The notes beneath the pieces are model-generated. The model was not told the DNA's origin. It saw only the letters and a program-made list of their open reading frames with translations, and did not search any database. From NCBI GenBank assembly GCA_017404545.1, contig JAFRCC010000007.1, forward strand, positions 1 to 64,000: a DNA stretch of 64,000 bases, read 5' to 3'. Both the position numbers and the translations under genes were made by a program. The stretch is from Clostridia bacterium (GTDB lineage: Bacteria > Bacillota > Clostridia > TANB77 > CAG-508). Of this stretch, positions 28,884-37,338 are shown in pieces (the stretch's first letter is position 1; every line of letters starts with the position of its first letter).

Positions 28884-29429
28884 CTATATACTCATATCTG
28901 TTATTATCCAATCGTAGTGCTCTAGCTCTATTATTGTTCCGCAATATGAACAAACTCCAGTTCTATTTATATCCAAATTTGCTCCACAAGCGGGACACTT
29001 TCTAGCTGCTCCAAGCTCCTTGTTATCCTTGATTTTCTTAAAAACTATTTGTGTTGTTCTTTCTGTTCTTGATGTATTATTTCCAGAAAGATATCTTCTT
29101 GTTGCTAAGCTTAAGTAATACTCTAATGCCTTTGAATGGACAACAACATATATCTTAAAACAATCCTCGTCCTCTTGAATATCTGTAATATCTACTCCAG
29201 CCACATTAAGTTCATCATATATTTGAATTCTACCATTGTTTACATCATTTCGTATCTTATTTACGATTTTAGAGTATGTCTTATCATTTACAAAATGCTT
29301 AATAGTCATAGTTTTTCTACTAACCATTGAAAGCATTATTTGAATAAATTCATTTTCTACCTTAGATTTAAACTTTGACTCTGAAAAGTCTTTATCCTGT
29401 CTAACTAAATTATCTAGAATTTTACTCAT
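28884..29429 (-). CDS. Tim44-related zinc-ribbon protein, soluble
   Basis: 181 residues. It is related to the C-terminal halves of the two following proteins. A domain at about 20-125 (FIQIMLSMVSRKTMTIKHF...) is followed by a zinc ribbon CPACGA...CSYCG (about 146-166) and the closing YDWIITDMS, which matches KWVLTDK in the paralogues. It has no signal peptide and no membrane helix, unlike them. Function unknown. Strong AAAGGA site. It forms a likely operon with the alpha/beta hydrolase. Confidence 0.8.
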   Translation of the reverse strand: MSKILDNLVRQDKDFSESKFKSKVENEFIQIMLSMVSRKTMTIKHFVNDKTYSKIVNKIRNDVNNGRIQIYDELNVAGVDITDIQEDEDCFKIYVVVHSKALEYYLSLATRRYLSGNNTSRTERTTQIVFKKIKDNKELGAARKCPACGANLDINRTGVCSYCGTIIELEHYDWIITDMSI

Positions 29430-29453
29430 AAAAATTTCCTTTCTCTATCATCT

Positions 29454-29486
29454 AGGTCTAGTAAAATTATACACTCTACTAGACCT
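29454..29486. terminator. 10-bp inverted repeat between paralogous genes
   Basis: AGGTCTAGTA (29454-29463) and TACTAGACCT (29477-29486). No T run follows on the minus strand, so it is a weak terminator or an RNA-processing site. Confidence 0.4.
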
Positions 29487-29528
29487 TTAATATATATATT
29501 TTTGTTTACGATTTATTTTTTCATATAT

Positions 29529-30482
29529 TTATAGTACTATGTGTTGGTCTATAGCTTTCTTATCTGTTAATACCCATTTTTGGCTATCACTTACAATTTT
29601 AGCACCACAATATTCACATATTCCTGAACCATTATGATTTTCCCAACTAGCACCACAATTTGGACAACTCTTTAAAATTTTATTTTCATCTGAACTCAAT
29701 CTAAATTTTAATTCATATTCAACGCGCATTTTCATACTATCTGTTCCACGCAATACTTTACCATTATTTTTTTCTATAATATAGTCATATTGCTCTATAG
29801 TATAATGTGTCTCAATAGTCACAATTCCATTTTGGTCATAAATTTTGCTGATATACCTATTTTTACAAATCATGTCCTTCATAATATTTTGTTCATTTTT
29901 TGTTTTTAAAGTTTCTAATTGTGATTGGTACATATTAAACATTTCATCTGTAATAACATCTCGTACACTTTCTAAATTAAAATTCATCCAAGCTTCTTGT
30001 ATGTTTTTGTATATCTCAAATCCTTCATTCAAGAATTCCTCTTCATCAAATGATGGTACAAGCAATCTTATTTTTTTACCATTTTCTATAGTTAACTTTT
30101 TTGTCTTTTTTATTTTTCTTTTTTCTCTTGCTTTGGTTGATGTTAATACATTAACCAGTACAATTATAGCAACAGGAAACGCAAGACCTATCACTATAAT
30201 AATCACTTCCGTACTACGACTGAGTTTTGTAGTTCCAGAGCTGCTCCTACTACTGGTGCTTGATGAAGATTTGTGTGAATCATGATTACTTCTAGATTTA
30301 TGTGTTCTGTCAGATTTATGCGAACTGCCGGAGCTACCTGACCCACTATCGTAACTTGCATCAAAACCTGAATCTGCATATGTTGGTTTTTCACTTAAAA
30401 TAAGTATTCCCCAAACAAATATGCTTATAAAAGCAATAATTATTATATTTTTTAATATCTTTTTGGCTAATTTTCTTTTCAT
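29529..30482 (-). CDS. Tim44-like membrane protein with zinc ribbon
   Basis: 317 residues. Signal peptide or first helix at about 10-30 with cleavage-like TYADSGF, then a Ser/His/Lys-rich linker (about 38-90), a second helix about 92-113, and a Tim44-like domain about 140-260 (IQEAWMNFNLESVRDVITDEMF..., with QSQLETL). A zinc ribbon CPNCGA...CEYCGA (about 276-298) and the KWVLTDK ending follow. Bacterial Tim44-like proteins are of uncertain role. The domain may bind lipid or peptide. Paralogue of the next upstream gene (30538-31452), from which it probably arose by tandem duplication. Confidence 0.88.
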   Translation of the reverse strand: MKRKLAKKILKNIIIIAFISIFVWGILILSEKPTYADSGFDASYDSGSGSSGSSHKSDRTHKSRSNHDSHKSSSSTSSRSSSGTTKLSRSTEVIIIVIGLAFPVAIIVLVNVLTSTKAREKRKIKKTKKLTIENGKKIRLLVPSFDEEEFLNEGFEIYKNIQEAWMNFNLESVRDVITDEMFNMYQSQLETLKTKNEQNIMKDMICKNRYISKIYDQNGIVTIETHYTIEQYDYIIEKNNGKVLRGTDSMKMRVEYELKFRLSSDENKILKSCPNCGASWENHNGSGICEYCGAKIVSDSQKWVLTDKKAIDQHIVL

Positions 30483-30537
30483 TCTTCTCCTCTTTTTCTA
30501 TTCTTAAAATTATATGATGGAAATCCCTTTTGTGATT

Positions 30538-31452
30538 TTATGCTCTTGTCTGTCCTATATTTTTTTTATCTGTAAGAATCCATTTTTTGTTTTCTGAAAC
30601 AACTTTCGATCCACAATATTCACAAATGCCAGCTCCATTGAATTTTTCAATTTTTGCCCCACAGTTTGGACAAATATCAGTTACTTTTCCTACATCTAAA
30701 GTTTTTCTGAATTTCATGTCATATGTTACTCTCATTTTTACTGTAGCTGATCCTCTTAGAACACGACCTGTAGCTTTATCTACAATATAATCATAGAAAT
30801 CTATTACATATGTTGCTGTAATTGTTATATTTTCGTTTTGCTTTACAACATCTTTTAAATAAGCCGTTTGTTTTGTAAAGTCCCTCATTATATTTTGCTC
30901 ACCCTTAACCTCCATTGTTGTCAATTGAGATTGATACATATTAAACATTTCATCGCTTATCTTATCTCTTATACTTTCAAGGTTAAAGTTCGTCCATGCA
31001 TCTTGCACATCTAAGTATATTTGGTATCCTTCTTGAATGAATGTTTCTTTATCGAAATCTGGTATTAATGCTTTTATTCTGTTAACCACATCATCGTCAT
31101 TTACATTTGCTTTAAAGTTTGCAGGCGCGACAGTTGATACTTTTCCGCCATTTTTTGAACTCAATACAACAATAATAATAATAACAAAAATAATAAACAT
31201 AACTAATGATCCAAATCCATCAGAGCTTCCTCCATAGCTACCACTATAGTCACTATCGTATGACGAATATGACGAACTTGAACCAAAATCCGATGAACCA
31301 CCGCTATCATAATCAAAATCGAATCCTGAATCAGCAAATACAACATTTTTCTGTATAGCCGACCCTGCGAAAATTGTTAATACGCAAATTACAATTATTA
31401 AGAATATTTTCAATATAACTAAACGTTTCTTCTTTGTACTCGTACCTTTCAT
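30538..31452 (-). CDS. Tim44-like membrane protein with zinc ribbon (paralogue)
   Basis: 304 residues with the same plan as the downstream neighbour: first helix about 12-30, ADSGFDFDYDSGG processing region, Ser/Gly/Tyr-rich linker, second helix about 82-98 (VMFIIFVIIIIVV), Tim44-like domain about 125-250 with VQDAWTNFNLESIRDKISDEM and QSQLTTM, zinc ribbon CPNCGA...CEYCGS and KWILTDK ending. The conserved (A/T)DSGFD motif after the helix is shared, so it is probably a real processing or anchoring site. GGAGG before the ATG. 55 bases separate it from the downstream paralogue. Confidence 0.88.
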   Translation of the reverse strand: MKGTSTKKKRLVILKIFLIIVICVLTIFAGSAIQKNVVFADSGFDFDYDSGGSSDFGSSSSYSSYDSDYSGSYGGSSDGFGSLVMFIIFVIIIIVVLSSKNGGKVSTVAPANFKANVNDDDVVNRIKALIPDFDKETFIQEGYQIYLDVQDAWTNFNLESIRDKISDEMFNMYQSQLTTMEVKGEQNIMRDFTKQTAYLKDVVKQNENITITATYVIDFYDYIVDKATGRVLRGSATVKMRVTYDMKFRKTLDVGKVTDICPNCGAKIEKFNGAGICEYCGSKVVSENKKWILTDKKNIGQTRA

Positions 31453-31486
31453 ATGCTTCCTCCTTTATTACATCGTTTATAAACAC

Positions 31487-31525
31487 AAAAGTACAAATAA
31501 ACACTAAAGGTTTATCTGTACTTTT
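31487..31525 (-). terminator. Terminator of ychF
   Basis: AAAAGTACA(G/A)ATAAAC arms of 16 bp with a 5-base loop, followed by TGTGTTTATAAA. It lies between ychF and the Tim44-like gene. Confidence 0.75.
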
Positions 31526-31532
31526 GAAACTT

Positions 31533-32624
31533 TTATACATTAAATCTAAATAAAACTATATCTCCATCTTGCATTATATAATCTTTTCCTTCTGAACGTA
31601 ATAAACCTTTTTCTTTTGCTGCATTCATAGAGCCTTCTCTCATTAAATCATCATATGAAACAATCTCTGCTCTAATGAACCCTCTCTCTATATCTGAGTG
31701 AATTTTTCCTGCAGCCTGCGGAGCCTTTGTTCCTTTTTTTATTGTCCAGGCTCTAACCTCAGGCTCTCCAGCTGTTAAGAACGACATTAGTCCAAGCAAA
31801 TCATAACTTGATTTTATAACTTTGTCTAATCCTGATTCACTAAGACCTAGCATATCAAGCATATCTTTCTTTTCACTATCGTCTATACTTGCTAACTCTT
31901 CTTCAATTTTTACACAAAGTGGTATTACCTCTGCGCCCTCATTTTTCGCTATTTCTTTAACCTTTTTTACATTCTCATCATTATCGCTATCTGCTAACTG
32001 CTCTTCTGAAACATTGGCTATATATAGTGTTGGCTTTATTGTTAATAAAAAAGCATCTTTTATTAGTTCATTTTCTTCCTCATTTAAACTTACTGTTCTT
32101 GCTGTTTTTCCTGCTTCTAGAGCTTCTTTCAACTTTTCTAACACATCTATCTCAGCTTGATATTTTTTATCTGCTTTTAAATTTTTCTTTGCTCTTTCTA
32201 ATCTCTTTTCAACAGTTTCCAGATCTGCTAAAACAAGCTCTAAATTAATTGTGTCTATATCTCTTACTGGATCAATACTTCCATCTACATGCACAACGTT
32301 TGGATCTTCAAAACATCTTACAACTTGCGCAATACTATCAACTTCCCTTATATGAGATAAGAATTTGTTTCCTAATCCTTCACCTTTGCTTGCCCCTTTA
32401 ACTAATCCTGCAATATCAACGAATTCAATTACTGCATGTGTTACCTTTTCTGGATTATACATCTTTGCTAAATTATCTAATCTTATATCTGGTACTGGAA
32501 CTACACCAACATTTGGCTCTATCGTACAAAATGGATAATTTGCACATTCTGCTCCTGCATTTGTAATAGCATTAAACAATGTGCTCTTTCCAACATTTGG
32601 AAGTCCAACTATTCCTATTTTCAT
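31533..32624 (-). CDS. ychF: Ribosome-binding ATPase YchF/OLA1
   Basis: 363 residues, the normal length. Obg-type P-loop GLPNVGKSTLFNAIT (about 6-20), switch DIAGLVKGASKGEG (about 70-83), the NxxE signature (ANVSEEQL) typical of this ATP-preferring branch in place of NKxD, and a C-terminal TGS domain (about 280-363: RAWTIKKGTKAPQAAGKIHSDIERGFIRAEIV). It binds the 70S ribosome and responds to oxidative stress in other bacteria. AAAGGA before the ATG. Monocistronic. Confidence 0.97.
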   Translation of the reverse strand: MKIGIVGLPNVGKSTLFNAITNAGAECANYPFCTIEPNVGVVPVPDIRLDNLAKMYNPEKVTHAVIEFVDIAGLVKGASKGEGLGNKFLSHIREVDSIAQVVRCFEDPNVVHVDGSIDPVRDIDTINLELVLADLETVEKRLERAKKNLKADKKYQAEIDVLEKLKEALEAGKTARTVSLNEEENELIKDAFLLTIKPTLYIANVSEEQLADSDNDENVKKVKEIAKNEGAEVIPLCVKIEEELASIDDSEKKDMLDMLGLSESGLDKVIKSSYDLLGLMSFLTAGEPEVRAWTIKKGTKAPQAAGKIHSDIERGFIRAEIVSYDDLMREGSMNAAKEKGLLRSEGKDYIMQDGDIVLFRFNV

Positions 32625-32768
32625 TTAATCAAGTCCTTTCATACTCCGTTATTTTCAAACCTTAATCTATTATAATCTAACATAAATTACTCATTTTATC
32701 AATATTTTTGATATACTTTTTTGTCGCTACTTGTCGACTACCTATATGCCTTATATTTATTTAACATC

Positions 32769-32812
32769 TTGACATTGGTATACATCTTGCATCAGATGTA
32801 TACCAATGTCAA
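32769..32812. repeat. Perfect 19-bp inverted repeat with 6-base loop
   Basis: TTGACATTGGTATACATCT at 32769-32787 and its exact complement at 32794-32812, with loop TGCATC. No T run on either side and no ORF. It lies 144 bases upstream of ychF and downstream of the tRNA-Thr terminator. The rest of 32625-32883 shows no gene that I can support. Confidence 0.9.
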
Positions 32813-32883
32813 AAGTAAAATAGTTAACTCCCATTTAATTTTTAAAATACATAAAATTATGGCTTTTTAATATTATAAATAAC

Positions 32884-32914
32884 AAAAAAAATCAACCACA
32901 TTTTGCAGCTGATT
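32884..32914 (-). terminator. Terminator of tRNA-Thr
   Basis: AATCAGCTGCA and TGTGGTTGATT (wobble-paired stem) with a 3-base loop, followed on the minus strand by eight Ts. Confidence 0.8.
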
Positions 32915-32945
32915 TTCGCATATCCGTATTAATACGAATCTAGTT

Positions 32946-33021
32946 TGGAGCCTACAACCGGATTTGAACCGGTGACCTCTACCTTACCAAGGTAGTGCTC
33001 TACCTACTGAGCTATGAAGGC
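32946..33021 (-). tRNA. tRNA-Thr (GGT)
   Basis: Minus-strand cloverleaf with D-arm TAGCTCAGTAGGTAGAGCA, anticodon loop CTTGGTAAG (anticodon GGT), T-arm ACCGG-TTCAAAT-CCGGT and an encoded CCA (32948-32946). The acceptor stem GCCTTCA/TGTAGGC has one U-U mismatch. It reads ACC/ACU. Confidence 0.97.
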
Positions 33022-33044
33022 ACTTTTATCACACTCACAAATTG

Positions 33045-33073
33045 AGTTTACATCATATTAAATAAAGTGTCAA
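33045..33073 (-). promoter_or_regulatory. Promoter of tRNA-Thr
   Basis: Minus strand TTGACA (33073-33068), 17-base spacer, TAAACT (33050-33045), 24 bases before the mature tRNA end. Confidence 0.6.
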
Positions 33074-33187
33074 GAGAAACAATTCTATTTCGTTTGATTT
33101 TTTATTTAGGTTTTCACTTTTTATTTGAAGATTTGTCAAAACTACACTAAAAACATTCATTTTTCTAATGAAACAAAGCAGTTCCTC

Positions 33188-33216
33188 TTGACGCAATTGT
33201 GCTCTTAATATAAAAT
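33188..33216 (+). promoter_or_regulatory. Promoter of the tsaE operon
   Basis: TTGACG (33188-33193), 17-base spacer, TAAAAT (33211-33216), 36 bases before the tsaE start. Confidence 0.7.
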
Positions 33217-33251
33217 ATCTTTAGTATAAATTAAGTTTGAAAGGTGAAAAT

Positions 33252-33710
33252 ATGTATAGTTTTATATCAAAGTCTGAAGAAGACACTTTAGTCTTTGCAA
33301 AAGATCTTGCATCGAAACTAAAAAAAACAGATATAGTCATTTTAACTGGAGAGCTTGGATCTGGAAAAACCAAATTTACAGAAGGCTTTCTAAGTTTTTT
33401 TGGACTTGAAAAAGAAATTTCCAGCCCAACATTTACAATCGTAAATGAGTACAATGCTTCTAATGGACTAAATATTTACCATTTTGATGTATATAGATTA
33501 TCAGACATCGAAGAATTTTACTCCATTGGTGGCGAGGAATATTTCGAAAATGGAATTTGCATAATTGAATGGGGCGAAATAATTTCTGAAGCTCTACCAA
33601 AAGATTATATTCACATAACTTTCGAAAAAAATTCTGAAGATGAAAATCAAAGACTTTTAAAAATAGAAACATTTGGGGAAAAATATAATAACCTATTCCC
33701 TACGAAATAA
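33252..33710 (+). CDS. tsaE: tRNA t6A biosynthesis ATPase TsaE
   Basis: 152 residues from an ATG at 33252 with AAAGGTGA 4-5 bases upstream. An in-frame TTG at 33237 lacks a site. Walker A LTGELGSGKTKFTEGF (about 34-49), SPTFTIVNEY and the HFDVYRL switch (about 82-88), IIEWGE near 110, as in YjeE/TsaE. With TsaB, TsaC and TsaD it forms N6-threonylcarbamoyladenosine at position 37 of ANN-decoding tRNAs. First gene of a tsaE-tsaB-rimI operon, the usual order in Firmicutes. Confidence 0.96.
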   Translation: MYSFISKSEEDTLVFAKDLASKLKKTDIVILTGELGSGKTKFTEGFLSFFGLEKEISSPTFTIVNEYNASNGLNIYHFDVYRLSDIEEFYSIGGEEYFENGICIIEWGEIISEALPKDYIHITFEKNSEDENQRLLKIETFGEKYNNLFPTK

Positions 33711-33734
33711 TCACATTTATAGAAAGGATTAAGC

Positions 33735-34427
33735 ATGAAAATATTAGCAATAGATACATCTTCAAAGGTTTGCTCTGTTGCAATCCTTGAAGATGATAAT
33801 GTTATTTTTGAAAAACATACTAATGATGAAAAAACACACTCACAAAATTTAATGCCACTAATCGAGAAATTATTCAAACAAACCAATTTATCGTTAGATA
33901 ATATTGATCTGCTTTCCTGCTGTTTAGGTCCTGGATCTTTTACAGGCATTAGAATTGGAATTGCAACCATAAAAGCATTTGCTGATAGCAAGAAAATTCC
34001 CGTGGTTGGCGTTACATCTCTAGAAAGTTTAGCATATAATATCCAAAAAAATGGTCTAATTGTAAGCCTAATAGATGCAAAAAATGATAATGTTTACTAT
34101 TCATTATTTAGCTTCGATGGAAATACATATAACCAAATTGGTGAATACAAATCTGATAATATACAAAACATACTGGACTCGCTATCTGTATACGATGATC
34201 CTTTATTTTTTGTTGGAGATGGAGCTGTATTACATCAAGAAAAAATTCAAATACTTATAAAAAAACCAGAGTTTGCTTCTGATATACAAAATATTCAAAC
34301 TAGTATTAGTATTGGCAAATCGGCATATAATAAATTTATGTCTGGAATCTCTGGCGATTCAAATTCAATTTTACCCATTTATCTAAAAAAATCTCAAGCA
34401 GAAAGGCATCTAGATGGAGAAAAGTAA
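33735..34427 (+). CDS. tsaB: tRNA t6A biosynthesis protein TsaB
   Basis: 230 residues. ASKHA-fold starts MKILAIDTSSKVCSVAIL and has HSQNLMPLIEKL (about 36-47) and the GPGSFTGIRIGIATIKAF motif (about 67-84), all typical of TsaB/YeaZ. It lacks the metal-binding residues of TsaD, as expected for the non-catalytic partner. AAAGGA lies 7 bases before the ATG. Its stop overlaps rimI by 14 bases. Confidence 0.96.
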   Translation: MKILAIDTSSKVCSVAILEDDNVIFEKHTNDEKTHSQNLMPLIEKLFKQTNLSLDNIDLLSCCLGPGSFTGIRIGIATIKAFADSKKIPVVGVTSLESLAYNIQKNGLIVSLIDAKNDNVYYSLFSFDGNTYNQIGEYKSDNIQNILDSLSVYDDPLFFVGDGAVLHQEKIQILIKKPEFASDIQNIQTSISIGKSAYNKFMSGISGDSNSILPIYLKKSQAERHLDGEK

Positions 34428-34860
34428 TATAAAAATTTCAAATATGTCAAATCAAGATATTTTGGACTTAAGAGACACGCTTATAAGTGATTTTGATAAT
34501 TTTTGGACATTTAATATTTTAAAACAAGAATTTAGTAACAAAAATACTACGTATGTCGTTGCAAAAGAGCAAAATAAGATTGTTGGATTTGCCGGTTTTT
34601 TAACTATTATAGATGAAGCAAATATTATGAATATTGTTACAAAAAAAGATAAAAGGAAATTAGGTATAGGTACCCTACTTCTTGAAAATTTAATTAAGCA
34701 AGCAAAAGAAAAAAACTTAACTTCTATTACACTTGAAGTGAATGAAAAAAACATACCAGCAATTAACCTATATAAAAAATTTCAATTCAAGCAGGTTGGA
34801 ATTAGAAAAAAATATTATAGTGGTAATGATTCTGCTATACTTATGACTTTATATCTGTAA
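34414..34860 (+). CDS. rimI: Ribosomal-protein-alanine N-acetyltransferase RimI
   Basis: 148 residues, GNAT fold. Motif A for acetyl-CoA is KRKLGIGTLLLENLI (about 80-94, Q/RxxGxG/A type), followed by TLEVNEKNIPAINLYKKFQF (about 107-126) and RKKYY near 133, the RimI hallmark. It acetylates the N-terminus of S18 in enteric bacteria. Position next to tsaB is the common Firmicutes arrangement. Translation is coupled through a 14-base overlap. Confidence 0.92.
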   Translation: MEKSNIKISNMSNQDILDLRDTLISDFDNFWTFNILKQEFSNKNTTYVVAKEQNKIVGFAGFLTIIDEANIMNIVTKKDKRKLGIGTLLLENLIKQAKEKNLTSITLEVNEKNIPAINLYKKFQFKQVGIRKKYYSGNDSAILMTLYL

Positions 34861-34885
34861 ACATATAAATATTAAGGAGGAACAA

Positions 34886-37273
34886 ATGAAAAATAAAAAT
34901 GAATTAAGCTACAAAAGTTTAAAAGCTTATTGTGATCCAAAGGTTTTTAATTTTGAAACTACAGAAGAGTTAACAAATATTGAAACCGGAATTGGACAAG
35001 ATCGAGGTATAAAAGCTTTAGAATTTGGTCTAGGTGTAGATATAAAAGGCTATAACCTATATTTAGAAGGACCTAGTGGTGTTGGTAAAACAATGTATAC
35101 CAAACATTATTTGGATAAAATTTCTAAGAAAAAGAAAACACCTTGTGACTGGTGTTATATATATAATTTTGATAATCCTAACGAACCAATTGCTGTACCT
35201 CTTCATGCAGGACAAGGACGAGAGTTTAAGGATCAAATGGACTCATTTATAAAAGATATAAAAAACGACTTAACAAATACATTTAGTAATGAAGATTTTG
35301 AGAAAGAAAAAACACTTATTACTCAGACCTATGAAGAAAAAAAAGTTGCTCTTATGGAAAAACTAAATAAAAAATCAAAAAAATATGGCTTTGAAGTAAA
35401 ATCTTCCCAAAATGGTATATATATGATGCCTGTTATAAATGGAAAAACCATTGAACAAGAAGAATTCGACCAGCTTGATGAAGAAACTAAACAGAGCTTT
35501 GAAGATAACTCTAATATCGTTCAAGAGCAAGTTTTACAAGTTATAAGTGAAATTAAAAATATCGAAAGAGAATCTCAGAAAAAACTTTCAGAATGGCAAT
35601 CTAATGTTGCTTTATTAACAATTAACGCTCATATTAATTACATTCGTTCAAAATTTAAACGAAATAAAAAAATAAGTACATTCCTTGAAAGCATAAAAAA
35701 GGATATTTTGAAGAATATTGATTTATTTTTAGTTGATTCCTCACAAGAACAACAAACATCTACAGTTTTGGTGCCAAGGCAAGATCCCCCAAAACCATGG
35801 GAAAATTACAAAGTTAATTTGTTTGTAGATAATAGTAATCAAGAAGGTGCTCCTGTTATAATGGATTCTGACTACTCATATCATAACATTTTTGGTAAGC
35901 TAGAATATGAAAACTACTTTGGCTCACTAAAAACAGACTATACAATGTTAAAGCCTGGCCTATTACATCAAGCAAATGGAGGTTATATTATTTTCCAAGC
36001 AAAAGACCTAGTTGAAAACGCGATTTGTTATGAAACATTAAAAAAATCATTAAGACAAAAGCAACTATTAATTGAAAATACTGCGGACCCTAGATCTTCT
36101 ATGGTATTAATTTCTTTGAAACCTGAACCCATACCATTGGATTTGAAAGTAATAATTATTGGAGATGAAGAAATATATCAAACTTTATCAACAATTGATT
36201 CAGATTTTAGCAAATTATTTAAAATTAAAGTAGAATTCGAAGATACTTCTGATAATACCGAGGAAAATATGAATAAAATTGCCAAATTTATTCATGGGTT
36301 CTGTGAACAAGAACAATTGCCACCATTTGATGCTGGGGCAGTTGCTAAAATAATGGAATATTCTTCACGTTTAGCCGATAATCAAGAAAAGCTTTCTACA
36401 AGATTTAATGATTTATCTCAAGTAATCGCTGAAGCTTCAACCTGGGCAACAATGAATAAATCAAAAATAGTTACTGCAAAGTTTGTGAATATGGCTTTAT
36501 CCGAAAGAATTAATCGAGTAAAAAAATATGATTCAATGTACACAGAAATGATAAAAGATAATACGCTCTTAATAGATACAAATGGTTCTAAAATTGGACA
36601 AATAAATGGTTTAACCGTTATGAATATTGGTGATTATTGTTTTGGGAAACCAGTAAAAATTACCGCTAATACCTATACCGGAAAAACTGGAGTAATTAAT
36701 ATAGAGCGTGAAGTTGAGCTTTCAGGATCAACACATTCAAAAGGTGTATATATTTTAAGCGGATATTTAGGAGAAAAATTTGCACAAGATATACCACTTT
36801 CACTAACAGCAAGTATTTGTTTCGAACAGCTATATAATGGTGTAGATGGTGATAGTGCTTCAAGTACAGAGCTTTATGCTATTTTATCAAGTTTATCTGG
36901 AATTCCTATTAGTCAAAACATTGCAGTTACAGGGTCAGTCAACCAGAAAGGTGAAATCCAACCAATTGGTGGTGTAAACGAAAAAATTGAAGGATTTTAT
37001 CAAATCTGCAAAATGAGAGGTTTAGATGGTTCACATTCTGTAATGATACCTGTTCAAAACGTAAAAAATCTAAATTTAAATGATGACGTTATTGAGTCAG
37101 TCAAAGAAGGAAAATTTCATATTTATTCAGTAAGCACGATTGATGAGGGAATAGAAATTCTAACTGGTGTTCCGGCTGGAAAAATGGATAAAAATGGAAA
37201 ATTTCCTGCAGGCACAATAAATTACTTAGCATATGAGAAACTAAAAAAATATGCTTCAATTAAAACGGAATAA
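34886..37273 (+). CDS. Lon-family ATP-dependent protease (YcbZ/LonB-like)
   Basis: 795 residues. P-loop EGPSGVGKTMYTKHY (about 61-75), a long inserted coiled-coil region (about 110-260), AAA lid region (about 480-560), and a C-terminal Lon proteolytic domain with S657 in DGDSASSTEL and K700 in GGVNEKIEGF, the Ser-Lys dyad. It lacks the N-terminal LAN domain and follows the AAA_32/Lon_C plan of putative protease YcbZ rather than LonA. There is no clear membrane segment. AAGGAGG 4 bases before the ATG. It lies 25 bases after rimI and probably belongs to the tsaE operon, though this link is not conserved widely. Confidence 0.93.
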   Translation: MKNKNELSYKSLKAYCDPKVFNFETTEELTNIETGIGQDRGIKALEFGLGVDIKGYNLYLEGPSGVGKTMYTKHYLDKISKKKKTPCDWCYIYNFDNPNEPIAVPLHAGQGREFKDQMDSFIKDIKNDLTNTFSNEDFEKEKTLITQTYEEKKVALMEKLNKKSKKYGFEVKSSQNGIYMMPVINGKTIEQEEFDQLDEETKQSFEDNSNIVQEQVLQVISEIKNIERESQKKLSEWQSNVALLTINAHINYIRSKFKRNKKISTFLESIKKDILKNIDLFLVDSSQEQQTSTVLVPRQDPPKPWENYKVNLFVDNSNQEGAPVIMDSDYSYHNIFGKLEYENYFGSLKTDYTMLKPGLLHQANGGYIIFQAKDLVENAICYETLKKSLRQKQLLIENTADPRSSMVLISLKPEPIPLDLKVIIIGDEEIYQTLSTIDSDFSKLFKIKVEFEDTSDNTEENMNKIAKFIHGFCEQEQLPPFDAGAVAKIMEYSSRLADNQEKLSTRFNDLSQVIAEASTWATMNKSKIVTAKFVNMALSERINRVKKYDSMYTEMIKDNTLLIDTNGSKIGQINGLTVMNIGDYCFGKPVKITANTYTGKTGVINIEREVELSGSTHSKGVYILSGYLGEKFAQDIPLSLTASICFEQLYNGVDGDSASSTELYAILSSLSGIPISQNIAVTGSVNQKGEIQPIGGVNEKIEGFYQICKMRGLDGSHSVMIPVQNVKNLNLNDDVIESVKEGKFHIYSVSTIDEGIEILTGVPAGKMDKNGKFPAGTINYLAYEKLKKYASIKTE

Positions 37274-37305
37274 TTAGGAAAATTTTGAAAAATTTCTATA
37301 ATATA

Positions 37306-37338
37306 GAAAAAAAATCAGGCAACAAGCCTGATTTTTTT
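37306..37338. terminator. Bidirectional terminator between the Lon-like gene and rimO
   Basis: AAAAAATCAGGC-AACAA-GCCTGATTTTTTT hairpin with A and T runs on the two sides, between convergent stops. Confidence 0.92.
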
